A stretch of 64,000 nt of DNA from Klebsormidium nitens (taxonomy: Eukaryota; Streptophyta; Klebsormidiophyceae; Klebsormidiales; Klebsormidiaceae), in assembly GCA_000708835.1 (NCBI GenBank), contig DF237281.1, positions 1 through 64,000 of the forward strand, given 5' to 3'. Every line of letters starts with the position of its first letter. Position 1 is the stretch's first letter. The notes beneath the pieces were generated by a model, which saw only the letters and a program-made list of their open reading frames with translations, did no database searches and had not been told where the DNA came from. A program made the translations under genes and the position numbers. Of the stretch, positions 47,380-57,975 are shown in pieces.

Positions 47380-47806
47380 GTTGGCGCACCGTTGACCCGG
47401 CAACTTCAACTTCAAGTTCAATTTCAAGTTGTTGGCAGCCAGATTGCGTTCGTCCCCAGTCCGATCGCCGACCAGGTTTGCTTGACCCCAGGTGTCTACT
47501 TAGCAGGCCCGAGCTGATACTTAGAGAGGGTTAAACCGCCGTTGGTAACCAAATTGGGTCAGCGAGCAGAAAGATGCTTGAAAGCTGAGAAGGTTGACAG
47601 CTGAAAGTTGCAGGCTGCAGCTCAGAATCGCACACAGACACAGCATCCGATCATGCAGGATCAGATTCAAGGGCGTCTTCGAACAGGAAAACGAGGGTTA
47701 GCTAGCCCGCCTCATCTCGCTCTGTCTGCGGCCTTTTAGTCTTTTAGAGACTGAAGTAGGCGCCTGCTTTCAACAAGAGCATTCGAATAGTGCCTAAACC
47801 AGTGCG
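47380..47806. promoter_or_regulatory. Compact divergent promoter region (427 bp)
   Basis: Two intronless genes point away from each other across this gap, so both promoters must lie here. A short AAGTT-type repeat (ACTTCAACTTCAAGTTCAATT) is at about 47403-47423. A CT-rich stretch with the words CTTTTAGTCTTTTAGAGAC lies near 47731-47750, just before the F-box start. No TATA box could be assigned with confidence. Confidence 0.4.
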
Positions 47807-48826
47807 ATGGCAGCCTGCAATGCAATGCCCCTTCAAGGAGACCGTTTTGCCTCCTTGCCGGACGAGCTCGTTGAGAACATTCTCTCAAGACTGAGCAGGG
47901 CAAAAACCAGGACTCGTCTCCTGGTTGTTTGCAAGAGGTTCAGAAGGCTGGCTGTCTCCTTGAATTGGGAGTTTGAGACTGACGGTGACGGCCAGAGGTT
48001 CATGGACTACATTCTTGTCAACGACATGGTCACTTGTAAACGATTGACGCTTCACATATCGGGCTCCATCACCAACTTGAAAGAAGTGCTTTTGATGGCA
48101 GTCATTTCTACAAAGGCAACTCTGGAGCACTTTGAGCTCGCAATCAAGCCCCCAGATGACAGTATGCCGGGACTAAGAGTGGCCTGCCCTATTCTTCGAT
48201 CCTGTAAGAAACTGAGATTTCTAGATATCAGTGTTGACATGCGGATGACCCACGGGGAAGAAAACCTTCGGTGCTATCTCGGAGATATGGACGAGTTACC
48301 GAATCTAAAATCCTTGACTCTACTCAGCACCGTGGGCAGTGCAAGTTCTGTGTCGAACCTATCCAAGCGGTTTCCCGTCCTCGAGGAATTCGAAGTGATG
48401 GGATTTTGGCCAGAGGGGACCTACCATCTTCATTCAACCACCTTGAAGTATTTGACTTGGTGTGGTTTTGTCATGACGGACGAGACAGACGAGAAGCACA
48501 CCTTTGTTCTAGAGTGTCCTGCCTTACGAGCCCTCACTTTCAACAGCTTTGAAGGCAGTCCCTCTGTGGACTTGCGCTTGGAAGGCCGGTTGGAGCACTT
48601 GTCGGAGTTGCATATAAACGTTGCCAGCTTGCCTACGTTTATGGATGTAGCACCTAGATTAAAGGAACTAGACTTGCTATGCAAAGATAATTCCGTTGAA
48701 ATCAATATTGGACAGATTCAACGTAATTTCAAGCAATTGAGAACATTAAGGTTCTACAAGGGGAAGAGGGATGACAAATCCAGATTTTCAGCGTCGTTAG
48801 TAGGCTTTTTGCAACAAGTAGACTGA
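47807..48826 (+). CDS. F-box/LRR-like protein (intronless, 339 aa)
   Basis: The frame starts at ATG 47807 and is uninterrupted. Residues 13-55 form an F-box: FASLPDELVENILSRLSRAK, then RLLVVCKRFRRLAV. F-boxes bind SKP1 and place the protein in an SCF ubiquitin ligase. The rest shows leucine-rich, LRR-like strands such as CKKLRFLDISVDM, LPNLKSLTLLSTV, PVLEEFEVMGFW, LKYLTWCGF, LRALTFNSFEG, APRLKELDLLCK and FKQLRTLRFY. These would recognise the target, which cannot be predicted. F-box genes of this type are commonly intronless and multiply in plants. Confidence 0.85.
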   Translation: MAACNAMPLQGDRFASLPDELVENILSRLSRAKTRTRLLVVCKRFRRLAVSLNWEFETDGDGQRFMDYILVNDMVTCKRLTLHISGSITNLKEVLLMAVISTKATLEHFELAIKPPDDSMPGLRVACPILRSCKKLRFLDISVDMRMTHGEENLRCYLGDMDELPNLKSLTLLSTVGSASSVSNLSKRFPVLEEFEVMGFWPEGTYHLHSTTLKYLTWCGFVMTDETDEKHTFVLECPALRALTFNSFEGSPSVDLRLEGRLEHLSELHINVASLPTFMDVAPRLKELDLLCKDNSVEINIGQIQRNFKQLRTLRFYKGKRDDKSRFSASLVGFLQQVD

Positions 48827-50090
48827 TTTAAAGACGTGCATTCTCAATGGCTCGGATCGACATGTCGGACCATTTATAGAGTGCCGATGCAGTAAAGGCA
48901 CTAGTAACTTGCCCCCTTGGTTGTTCTCATGTCGCAGCTACTAATGGGCCATAGGCTCTTCAGTCATTGTCATGGCATGAAGTATGAGTGTGTATCCAAG
49001 AGGTATCAGTGATCGAGGACGTCTATTCCAATCTCATGCAAGTATGCTGAGTCAACTCGCCATCGAGTCTCAATTGAGGCGTTTTTCGCATACTAACGGT
49101 TGCAATGATGACATGAAGTTGCGCTTCTGTGCCCGAGCTAGCAATTGCAGAGTCTCATACAATCAGCTGCGCGATCATATGCAACAGAGATCCTCTAACA
49201 CCATACGGTAATCATTGAAATGATAACAGTAAACCTTTAGCTGGCAGGCCTGGCGCCAATTATATACAACAATTGAAAGCTTGCGCATGAATCATTGGGT
49301 TTTGCGTAATCCGACCGGCCTTCAACCATGGTCGGGAGCATGCGTACTTCGCAGAATTACGGGCACTGGCATGTTACCCTTCCACGTTTTTGCGCTCGCG
49401 GATGGGTAGAATCATCTTTACAGTATAACATATAATGACGGGCGTCTTGTTAAGTTGAAGCGTATAGATTACCGCGTCGATCTACAGTAGCTACAATGTC
49501 GTAGCTAGTCGGAGCTCTAGTGCCCATACCCTACTTTGAATCGAGCTGGAATTGGCAATTGATGCATGCTAGGCGCCGGTCAGTGCATTGTCGAGGGTCT
49601 TCGGGGTGTGCGAGACCGATGTGGACTTTGGATATATTGGAAACGTTTATGTGCTCAGCATCACAATAGCTTGCAATGAAATCATAACGCAGTACTGACG
49701 GTGATCAAGCCAGTCGATGTTACTTACAAAGACAAATATGCAAGATGACTTCAAATTATGTTGTCGAACTCGGTTGAACGCTGAGCTCCTCCTACGCTTG
49801 CTTCTAAGCTCTAATCAGACAATTGACATCTACAAGCACCCCAGAAAAGACATTGTCCGGTCAGTTTGCGTCAGTCGGGAAATGATTAGAGTAGCGCCCA
49901 GATTATCAGGCGCCATTTAGGAGCCGACTTCCTCAACTAATGGGAAATGATCGAACGATGCTGTCAGACCCACTCCGTCACGCAAAACGGTCTTGTTTGG
50001 GGAATCAGCAAGTTCGGAGAGGCGTGTGGACGTTCCGTTTGCAATTGGAATCCGGTTGCGGAATTGATTTTGCCCGGAACGGGGCTCTGG
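48827..50090. other. Convergent intergenic, nothing recognised
   Basis: This AT-richer spacer lies downstream of both the F-box gene and SCAR. Only short frames are found, none with a recognisable motif. No transposon ends, RNA genes or long repeats were seen. Confidence 0.45.
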
Positions 50091-53000
50091 TCAATCCAGC
50101 CAATCGTCCTCCTCGTCCTCGTCTTCCTCATCGTCGTCGCTGTCTTGCATGGCCTGCATATGTCATGCTTGCGAACGTCATGCTTGCCCAATACGTCAAC
50201 AACGAAACCGGACCGCAAGAATGCCTTTCCAAGCAAGAGCTGCTGATAAGATACTTCTATTAAGATTGTCAAGGCGACTCCTTACCTCAGATCAAATTAG
50301 ACTCGAGTCAAGCCTTGACATCCCTATTCTTGACGGTGTTGAGCAGTGATTGCAACTCAGGTCAAGCGCTCATACAACAAACATCCTTAATAGTTCCGGC
50401 AGAAGTCTCATGCACAACGTTTCTTGGCGGAGCCAGCAAGCCCGGTGTTAGCTGAAAGGCGGTCAAAAGCGCAACCGGGCACAAGCGGACGCGAAAATCA
50501 AAAACAAGACGGTCACGTACCTGCCGGATGGCGTTTGCACGTTCCAGAATCGAAGCGACATTGATGTCGGTGACGGGCCGGCTGGGCTTCTCCTCCGCCT
50601 TCACGGTTTCCGTGCGCCGCAAGTTGACCTGAAGCAAGAGGGACAAAAGATAAGACACCGTTTGCCGAATTGCTTAAAGTCTCGTTAGCATTACGTCTAG
50701 GGTCCACTAATTCGGGGGAGATCCTTCTGAAGACTTCGTCCAGCAGAAGACAAACGTTGAGTCTCGAGGTGGCCAGCCAAAATGCGGTGCCCACACTCAA
50801 AAAGAACACGGCACTCTTTACTGGTCAATGATCTCAAACTGTACGACAATCAGGACGTGTTCCTCATTTGATCCACTTTCCTAGTCACCGACATCAGCGT
50901 TCATGAAAGAGCCACGAAGACACTGTGGGCCAAATACGAGCAGCAACCTAGTTCAAACGCTCTTACTGAGATTCTGTGATGCCTTAAGAATGGAAACGTC
51001 TCTTGCACTTGGGGCGCCTCAATGGCAAACTTGGTGTGCCTAGCTTCCGATGCGATTCCGAAGCTGCGATTAACGTTCTCCCGGCAGCGAACCCCTATCG
51101 GAGACAGGCTGCTGACGTACAAGAAATTGGTCCGACCATCAGATACGATCCGCTTCCTCACCCCCTTCTTGATCTGTTCCAGCATCACGTTCCGGTCCCC
51201 AGTCGGCGCAGCAACGCCCCCACTCCGCTCGTCCACCCGTTTCAGCTTGCCCTTGTCGTGCTGCGCAATGGCTTGCATCAAATCGACCGGCCTGGCAGCA
51301 CCCCCCCGAGACGAAGACGGCCCCGTGATGGTAAGCGCACCAGGGGCCAGAGGAGGGGGCGGAGGTGGGGGCGCAGACTGAGAGGGCTTCTTGAACGCCC
51401 CCAGACTTCCGGGGGGCGGAGGTGGGGGAGGTTTGGGGGCGGATTTTGCTGTCGGGGGGACGGGTCCTGCCAGCCCACGAGGCTCGGCCGCTCCCCCCCC
51501 ATTTGTAGAACGGTCTTTTGGAAGGGACGTTTGTGTAGACAGCCCGCTCGGCCGGTACTCGTCCTCGGTCTCGGGTCGGGGGGGTGTCTGCATCACCCAC
51601 GGCCGTCGCAGGGGGGACGAGCGCTCAGGCGACGAGAAGGGGGGGGAGGAGAACCCTCCCGGCGACAGCTCGCGGGGGGGAGACAGGCGGCTCGACGAGC
51701 CCATCCTCAACGCTCCCCGCCCCGACGGGGCAAATGCCGGCCCTGGGGAATCGAGAACGCTGCGCGAATGCCTGATCGGTCGCGCGGGGGAGTCCATGAA
51801 TCGCCGCAACTGGCCAGGTTCGTGGAGCGGGGGAGAGGACGCCTGCGACCAGGGGGGGCTATCGATGTCCACCGTTTCGGGGGGGCTGTCGTCCGCCGGG
51901 CCTGCCCCCCCGGAGCTGCGCGAGAGCTCGACGGCCAGGGACGTAGCCGACGACACCGTGCCGAGCGCCACGGCTGCTCCCGTTTCGGGGGGGTGCGCCT
52001 GCTCCTCTAGTTCTTTCTGCATCCGCAGCAGCGCCTCGAGCCGCGCTTGCGCCTGCTGATACTCTTGTTGCAGTTTCACGAGCCCGGGGTTCATCGGGCT
52101 CCCCGGTGCGGAGTCCTCCCCCACTACAGGACTCCCCGGGACCGACGCCCAGGCTGCGAGACGCCCGTTCTCCTCTTTGTGCTTCGCCGCTGGTGCAACT
52201 TGTTCCTCGCTGACGTCTTTGCTGACACCTCTGATGACGTCCGCATGATCTGCTGGAGATCTTTCGCCCACCCCGGAAGGCTCCTCCTGTGCAACCTTAC
52301 CGGACTCTTCTTGCGGCCGCCCCTCTCCGTCGCATGCGCTTGCAACCCATTCCGCCTCCAAGTCCGAGAGCTTCCCGACAGACGCCTCCGCAACGCTCGC
52401 CTCAACTCCCCCTCGCTCGTCCACTAATCCTGCCGCGCCCCTTGTTTCGCTTCTTTCATTCGCAAGCGCTCCTTCGGCTTCTCTTCGGATCTGCTCACGC
52501 ACCCTTGCAGCCTGCGTCACCGAGTCGAACGATTCCGCCCGGGGGAAAGCATTTTCCGTCTCCCCGTCGCTCTTTCGCGGCGTCTCCCGTCTCGCCTTGG
52601 TGCTCCTTCGTCGCGCTCGGGGGATGGCCTGCGTTTGCGAGGCGGTTCTGCCGTTGGATGTTACGGCCTCGTCCGGGCCGGTCCGCTGGTCGAAGAGAGC
52701 GCTCTCTCCTTCTCGATGCACTTTGTCAGGCTCTGGAACATTCTTAGCGGCTGGCGAATCTTCTGCTACATCCCGAGAAGCCGTTCTTTCCCGACGCGGC
52801 TCCTGAGCATCTTGTTCCGCTTCACGGCCAGAGCTCTCGCCATTGGCTTCAACCAAGTACCCAGCCGTTTTCGCAACTTCGTTGACTTTCCCAATGGCAA
52901 CGATCTCGTCCTGCGCGACCCCCGTTCTCAACCCATTTGCCGGCGCTTTCAGCTCCCTCTCAGCGTTCTTAAAATGAGGCACCTGCGGCACGCTTCTCGA

Positions 53001-56000
53001 AGCGTCTCCGAGGGACGCGAAGCTGCTTTCTACATAAGGGGAGATGGTCCCCTGCGATGCCGGAGTCGGGGGATCCCCCTCGGACCGGGTTTTTGAGTCA
53101 CCGGGGACATAGACCGAGTACCGCTGGGAGTCCGGGGTTTTGGGCTCGTCCGGCACATAAACAGAGTAGCGCTGCGGCTGCTCTGGCAGCTCCGCAGGGG
53201 CGGGGCGCTGCGGTGGGGGGGTCGCAGCTGCCTTTTGTGAGTTGGAGCGAGAGTTGCGGCGTGACCTGCAGGCAAAGGAACGGGGGGGTCGAAGGACGCA
53301 CGAGGGCACTTTTCACTGGCCGCTGAGATCCCGCTGAGAACTGTCTTGCTGAGGCAGATGACTTTTCACAGCATACGAGTGTTATCGAAAGCGCTGCGTT
53401 GTGGTTGCCAATCGATTTAGAGACGTGACGTTCGGCTGGGAGTTCTGACGTAACAAGTGGACGACTCTGCGGTGCAAGTGAGAGATGTACGCCACGAAAA
53501 CTCCCAGCAGAGGCAGACTTTAAGAGAAGGGTGCTTAAAGTCAACCAACATGGAAGATGGAGACACGTATGGTACATGGCTTGTCCTGAGCGTGTGACCT
53601 TACAAACCCAGCCCCGAAAAAGTTCCTGTCCGGCAATTCTGTTAGAAGGCGGTTTCTGGTACCCCAGAAGCACGGTTTAGGAGTGGGTCCTCACCGGGAT
53701 GCCTGCCGGACGTAAGCCCCCTCGTTCAGGTCTCGTAAGCTGCGCTGCTGCCCTAGGTGCTTTGCCTTTCGCTGCACACAAAACGGTGCAGGCATAAGAA
53801 AGAGAAGCAGATAGGAAAACCGACTTGCACACTCCAATCTTCATTTTTGCGAGCGCTACAGCCAGTCAAGCAATGCTTCTGGCGCATTATGAGGCGGTCA
53901 TCAGTTTCACCCAAGGTTATTGCTTCTTGTAAGTGCAAACTTGAGGGGTCTTTCACGCATTGTGAAGGGTTATCGTTGGATGCTTTGCACTTCTTAATTG
54001 TGGTCTATCTATTGAAGGCACCTACTTGCATCCCAGCAGTCGAAACACACTGGAATCGATTTGGGCCATGACGGATGCCCCTTGGCAAATGCCCACCCCG
54101 TAGTGCGGTCACTGCCCCAATTCAATTAAGCCCAAAACCTGCTTGGAGGTGCCTGATGCTATTACTTCAAGCCATAAACGACCAGCCTTTGGAGACACTA
54201 CGAAATCATAGCCTTTTCTGAACAGTGTTCGTTCCCGCGGATATGAGTGTCATACAGGTCTTCTGAAGAAAGACAGGCTCCTGCGGATCCTCATATTATC
54301 ATATTCCTGCCTCACCCTCGCTTTCATGGCCTTCTTCTCCCGCTCTGCCTGCGCCAGCTCGGCCAGCGCCCACTCCCGCTTGAAGAAGTACGGGTCCGAA
54401 TAGCGCCGCAGGGCACCGCCGTCCGAGGCCGTCCGGTCAAAGCGGTCCAGCATGTGGAGCGGTGGGGGGGGCTGCGCTTTCATATATGCTTCGCTGATGT
54501 AAGGGGGAAGCTCTGAGGATGTGAACAGGGTTTGGTCCTCATGGGGGCTGGAGTGCCACTTGAGCCCTGAAGGAAAGACAGGTAGAGGGTTGATGGGTTA
54601 GTCCGACGAACACCTTGGATAAAGGGTGCTAAAAGGTTCACTATACGTACCATGCATGTCAAGGTAGAATACAACAGCCGCTAAGCAAAGCTAAGTGGAC
54701 TCCTTGGCTGGTTTATGGCTTGCATCGTGGTCTGCTGGTGTTTGAATCTTGAACCTACTGAACAAGACGCAATGGTTATGCCAGCCAGATGGATGTTTAT
54801 GAAGAATGCAAGAGACAGAGAATGGTCAACAATTGTACCAGTTCCGCTTCTCATCCTGGCCCTGATAGCTGTAAATGAATCTTGAACAGATGCAACAGAC
54901 CAATTGTGTCTGTGTCTCAAAGAGGATGTTTAACATGCGTGCGTCCTAGAGCAGATTGACCGTCTCAATGCACTCTTTTCTTCCATTGCCTACATTGCAG
55001 TTTTTTCCGCTCTCAGACCCGCTCCAAGCACCCAGCCATCTTCCGTTTACTTGTTTGCCCACTCGATGTAAGCATGACCTTGCTTCGCCCCAAGAAGAAG
55101 CACACCGTATCAAACACTTAACTCAGGTATCCATCTCTTGACTTGTTTGCGGCTTTTCCCTCTCAGCGGCTCCTTTATCCAGGAGTCTGTCAAACTTCTA
55201 CTGGTGGCTACGTGTGCTTTCTTACCGTCATTTGGAAGTAGCTGCCGTGTGTCCTGCGCAGTGAAGACGCGGATCTCCGCCTCCGGCATGCTCTCCTCTA
55301 GCGCACTCGCGCGCGCCGCCATGGCCTCACCGCGTGCCCCGAGTCGAGACGTTTCAGCATGGAGCTGGGAGAACATGACGGCGGCATAGCTGCAAAAAAG
55401 GGGAAACAAAGGGTTAATGTTTGGGCAAAAGAAAGGGTACTCACCACTTCCAATGCAGTGGCAAAGATGTGTTTGTTGGCATGAGGTAAAAAGTGTTAAG
55501 GTGAGGAAGGATGGCGCCATGCAATCGGGTGCAGATACATGCAATTCATGTCATTAGGACAAGGGCTGAAACAAAGTGTGGGTAAAAGTGACCCTCGCGT
55601 GCTGCATTCATTTACGAACAACGCAGAGTGTGCATCAATTGACAAGTTAGCAGCCCATTGAGTTTGCATTTTAACAACAGAAACTCAAGGGAACCCCGTA
55701 GAACCATACTCTTTCAGCGGAAGCCAGACGAGAGGGAAACTGGCTGTACAAGCGCAAGACAAAACATCACCAAAAAGTGTATTTCTGCAGCCGTCTCCAA
55801 AGACCAAAGGACCTCCATGTGCAGCGTGGAGTCACGTCCAGATCTGAACATAGAAACCAAGCAACTAGTTGGGACCAACATTCAGACACTCACTCGGACA
55901 GCTCCCCCAGCTGCCGCACAACTCCCACGAGGTCCGCAAAGTTGGCTGCTTCCAATAGCGCCCGGGGATCATCCTTCGGAGCCTGACGGTATATATCCGG

Positions 56001-56048
56001 CAAGGCAAGTGCCTGCTCCTCCTTCAGCCTCAGCTTAAGTAGAGGCAT
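50091..56048 (-). CDS. SCAR: SCAR/WAVE actin-nucleation regulator (7 exons, 965 aa)
   Basis: SCAR/WAVE activates the ARP2/3 complex to start branched actin filaments at the cell cortex. Exons 56048-55894, 55389-55226, 54566-54316, 53747-53695, 53265-51162, 50628-50521 and 50153-50091 sum to 2898 nt, in phase. The SCAR homology domain is in exons 1-3: LLEAANFADLVGVVRQLGEL, AAVMFSQLHAETSRLG, MLDRFD and ALRRYSDPYFFKREW. Exon 5 is a 700-residue disordered, Pro/Ser-rich region with two RYSVYVP repeats and two runs of seven prolines. The VCA end is complete: WH2 (DLMQAIAQHDKGKLKRVDE), the central helix (TDINVASILERANAIRQ) and an acidic tail, QDSDDDEEDEDEEDDWLD, with the essential tryptophan. Plant SCARs share this layout. 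The 53-nt exon 4 is inferred from phase. Confidence 0.9.
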
Positions 56049-57975
56049 CCTGGCAGTCAGCTCTTCCCCAGATTACACAAGGTAAAGTGGTCAATGCAAC
56101 GTCTAGTGGGGCTTCCGCAGTCGTTGACAGCAATCCTCTATTAGTGGCTGCTCCCCTATACGAGCAATCTTCAAAGGAACTCAAAAGGGGAACCTCCTCA
56201 TCCTCAGACAGTGCTCCTGCTTGGCTGAAGATTAGCAAAATTTCGGAAGGTGAATCTGCCGCTTGGTTGGGAACCTAAAGCGTTTGCCCAACGTAGATTC
56301 TGCATTGCAAGTCCTCACATTCCTACGGGACTGGACTTGCCTAGATTGTTGCTCTCGCTTATGCGTCCATCGCAGATTACAAATGCAGATAGCCACTCAA
56401 TGTTCCAGCCTCCGAGCAATGCTTACAACACACCAAATTCACTGTCCCTTCTTCACCCAAGCTGCTTTATTACCCTAAGGCTATAGTAATACTGATCTCA
56501 TGCAGCTTCAACTTCAAGGCAACACGGTTGCAGCGTATGCGTCATTGCACAAAGCGATCGCTGCAACAAGAATTGGGGCAGCAACGGACTATAGTCCTGC
56601 CAAATGCTGGTTCCTCTGTGTCCTTTGCTTCTACCAGCAAAGCATGATGGACCGCGCAGCCATAGGTACCGTACCGGCAAGGGAATTCACCACCTTTTTG
56701 TGTGAAAACTTAATTTCGTTCATCTTGAGGTTTCACCGGGCGCGTTGAGTTTATATTTTTCATTTCACACAAGCAGGTTTTTTGCTTTTTCCACGATCAA
56801 AACACCCCAAAATGATATAGATTCCAGAAAATGTTGGTTTCACCTTTTCACAGTCGGGGTGACCTTTAATTTTATTTTTTTCGCACTGACCCCAAAATAA
56901 ATAATAAAAGTTGAATTCCCTTGCCGGTACGGTAGATGGATCTTCTGGAGCAATGCAGCGAGCAACAACTTCATGAGCAATGACTCATGAGCAGCTGGCC
57001 GTAGAGTCACCGCTTGGACAGCATTGGACAGGCTGGCGACCATGTTTTACGTAACCCAGCAAAAGGTTCCGCGTTTCTTCGAGTTCGAATCGACTCAGCC
57101 CAGGGGGAAATCTTATAGAGAGCACAACGACGAGAGCGCTGGCTGAGCTTGACCAGACGTACGGTTCGAGTCTCTAAACCTCCTCCTTTCACCCCCGCTC
57201 TTCAAATTCAAGAGGCTGATGCATGGGCGTTCATTCCAACGAGATCTTCGTTGCAAAGCTTCAACACAAGCGCCTTCACAATGTTGCTATGTTGTTGTAC
57301 AGCTTTAGGTTGAGTGTTTCATTTTTACAAATGAACAGGCCGCTTCACATAGCATAGCATATCACATGCCCCACGCATTTGTGATATCCATGGGGGTGGT
57401 GGCAGTTCGTGATAAGTTGACGAGGTTGTGGAGATAGTTAGCGCCAATCCCGGCAACCTTGGCGCCATCTATAGGTGAGTTGCAATGCCAGCTTTGCTTG
57501 GTGTCAGCGCTTTGCAAAGGAAGGAGGTCCCTCCTTTTACTCGTCTTGTTTGCAATTGGAAGAGTTTGGTTACGTTTCACCCGCTAACATGTTGTCTGGA
57601 AGTTTGAGTGGTGGTGCTTGGGCCTGTGCTTTTGTTTCTGCACAGTTATGCATACATAGGCTCACGTTATTGTAACCAATGCGAATTTCAGTCACCGATT
57701 GGGCCACGACTTCAGATGATTCCAATGTTGTGCCTGGTGAATGTAAGCTCAGGCCAGATCTCAAACACGCTTCCTCATGCACGGCAAGGCCGCAATGTAC
57801 TGTTGGGGTTCCTCTAAGAGCTTTTCACTACATGGCGGTGCACCCAGGGACTTTGATCACCCTTGCATTGGAAGAAGTCAAACTCAGAGTCATTCAATTA
57901 CATTACACTGATGGCATCGGACACATTGAACTTTCACTTACAGGATCGTCCAAAGAAATTCTTTTGACCTCTCAG
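56049..57975. other. Divergent SCAR/NUP107 intergenic region holding a MITE
   Basis: This spacer lies between two genes pointing away from each other, so it holds the SCAR promoter on the left and the NUP107 promoter on the right. A 264-bp miniature transposon occupies 56669-56932. A frame open from 57679 runs into the NUP107 first exon but shows no conserved sequence upstream of ATG 57976. Confidence 0.45.
56669..56932. mobile_element. Miniature inverted-repeat element (MITE), 264 bp, TA target site
   Basis: The ends are perfect 21-bp inverted repeats: CCGTACCGGCAAGGGAATTC plus A at 56669-56689, and its exact complement at 56912-56932. Each end is flanked by TA (56667-56668 and 56933-56934), consistent with a Tc1/mariner-type (Stowaway-like) target duplication. 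The interior is AT-rich and has no coding capacity, so movement would need a transposase supplied elsewhere. Beyond the 21 bp the arms also show looser similarity (GTGAAA/TTTCAC words). Confidence 0.75.

Noticed and set aside
51003-52010. 335-codon plus-strand frame
   Set aside because: It is antisense to the GC-rich, proline-coding SCAR exon 5 and shows Arg/Pro/Gly low complexity, as expected for a shadow frame.
57679-57975. Upstream extension of the NUP107 first exon
   Set aside because: The frame is open, but the sequence lacks Nup107-like features and the ATG at 57976 gives a sensible start. An upstream exon spliced at 57975 remains possible.
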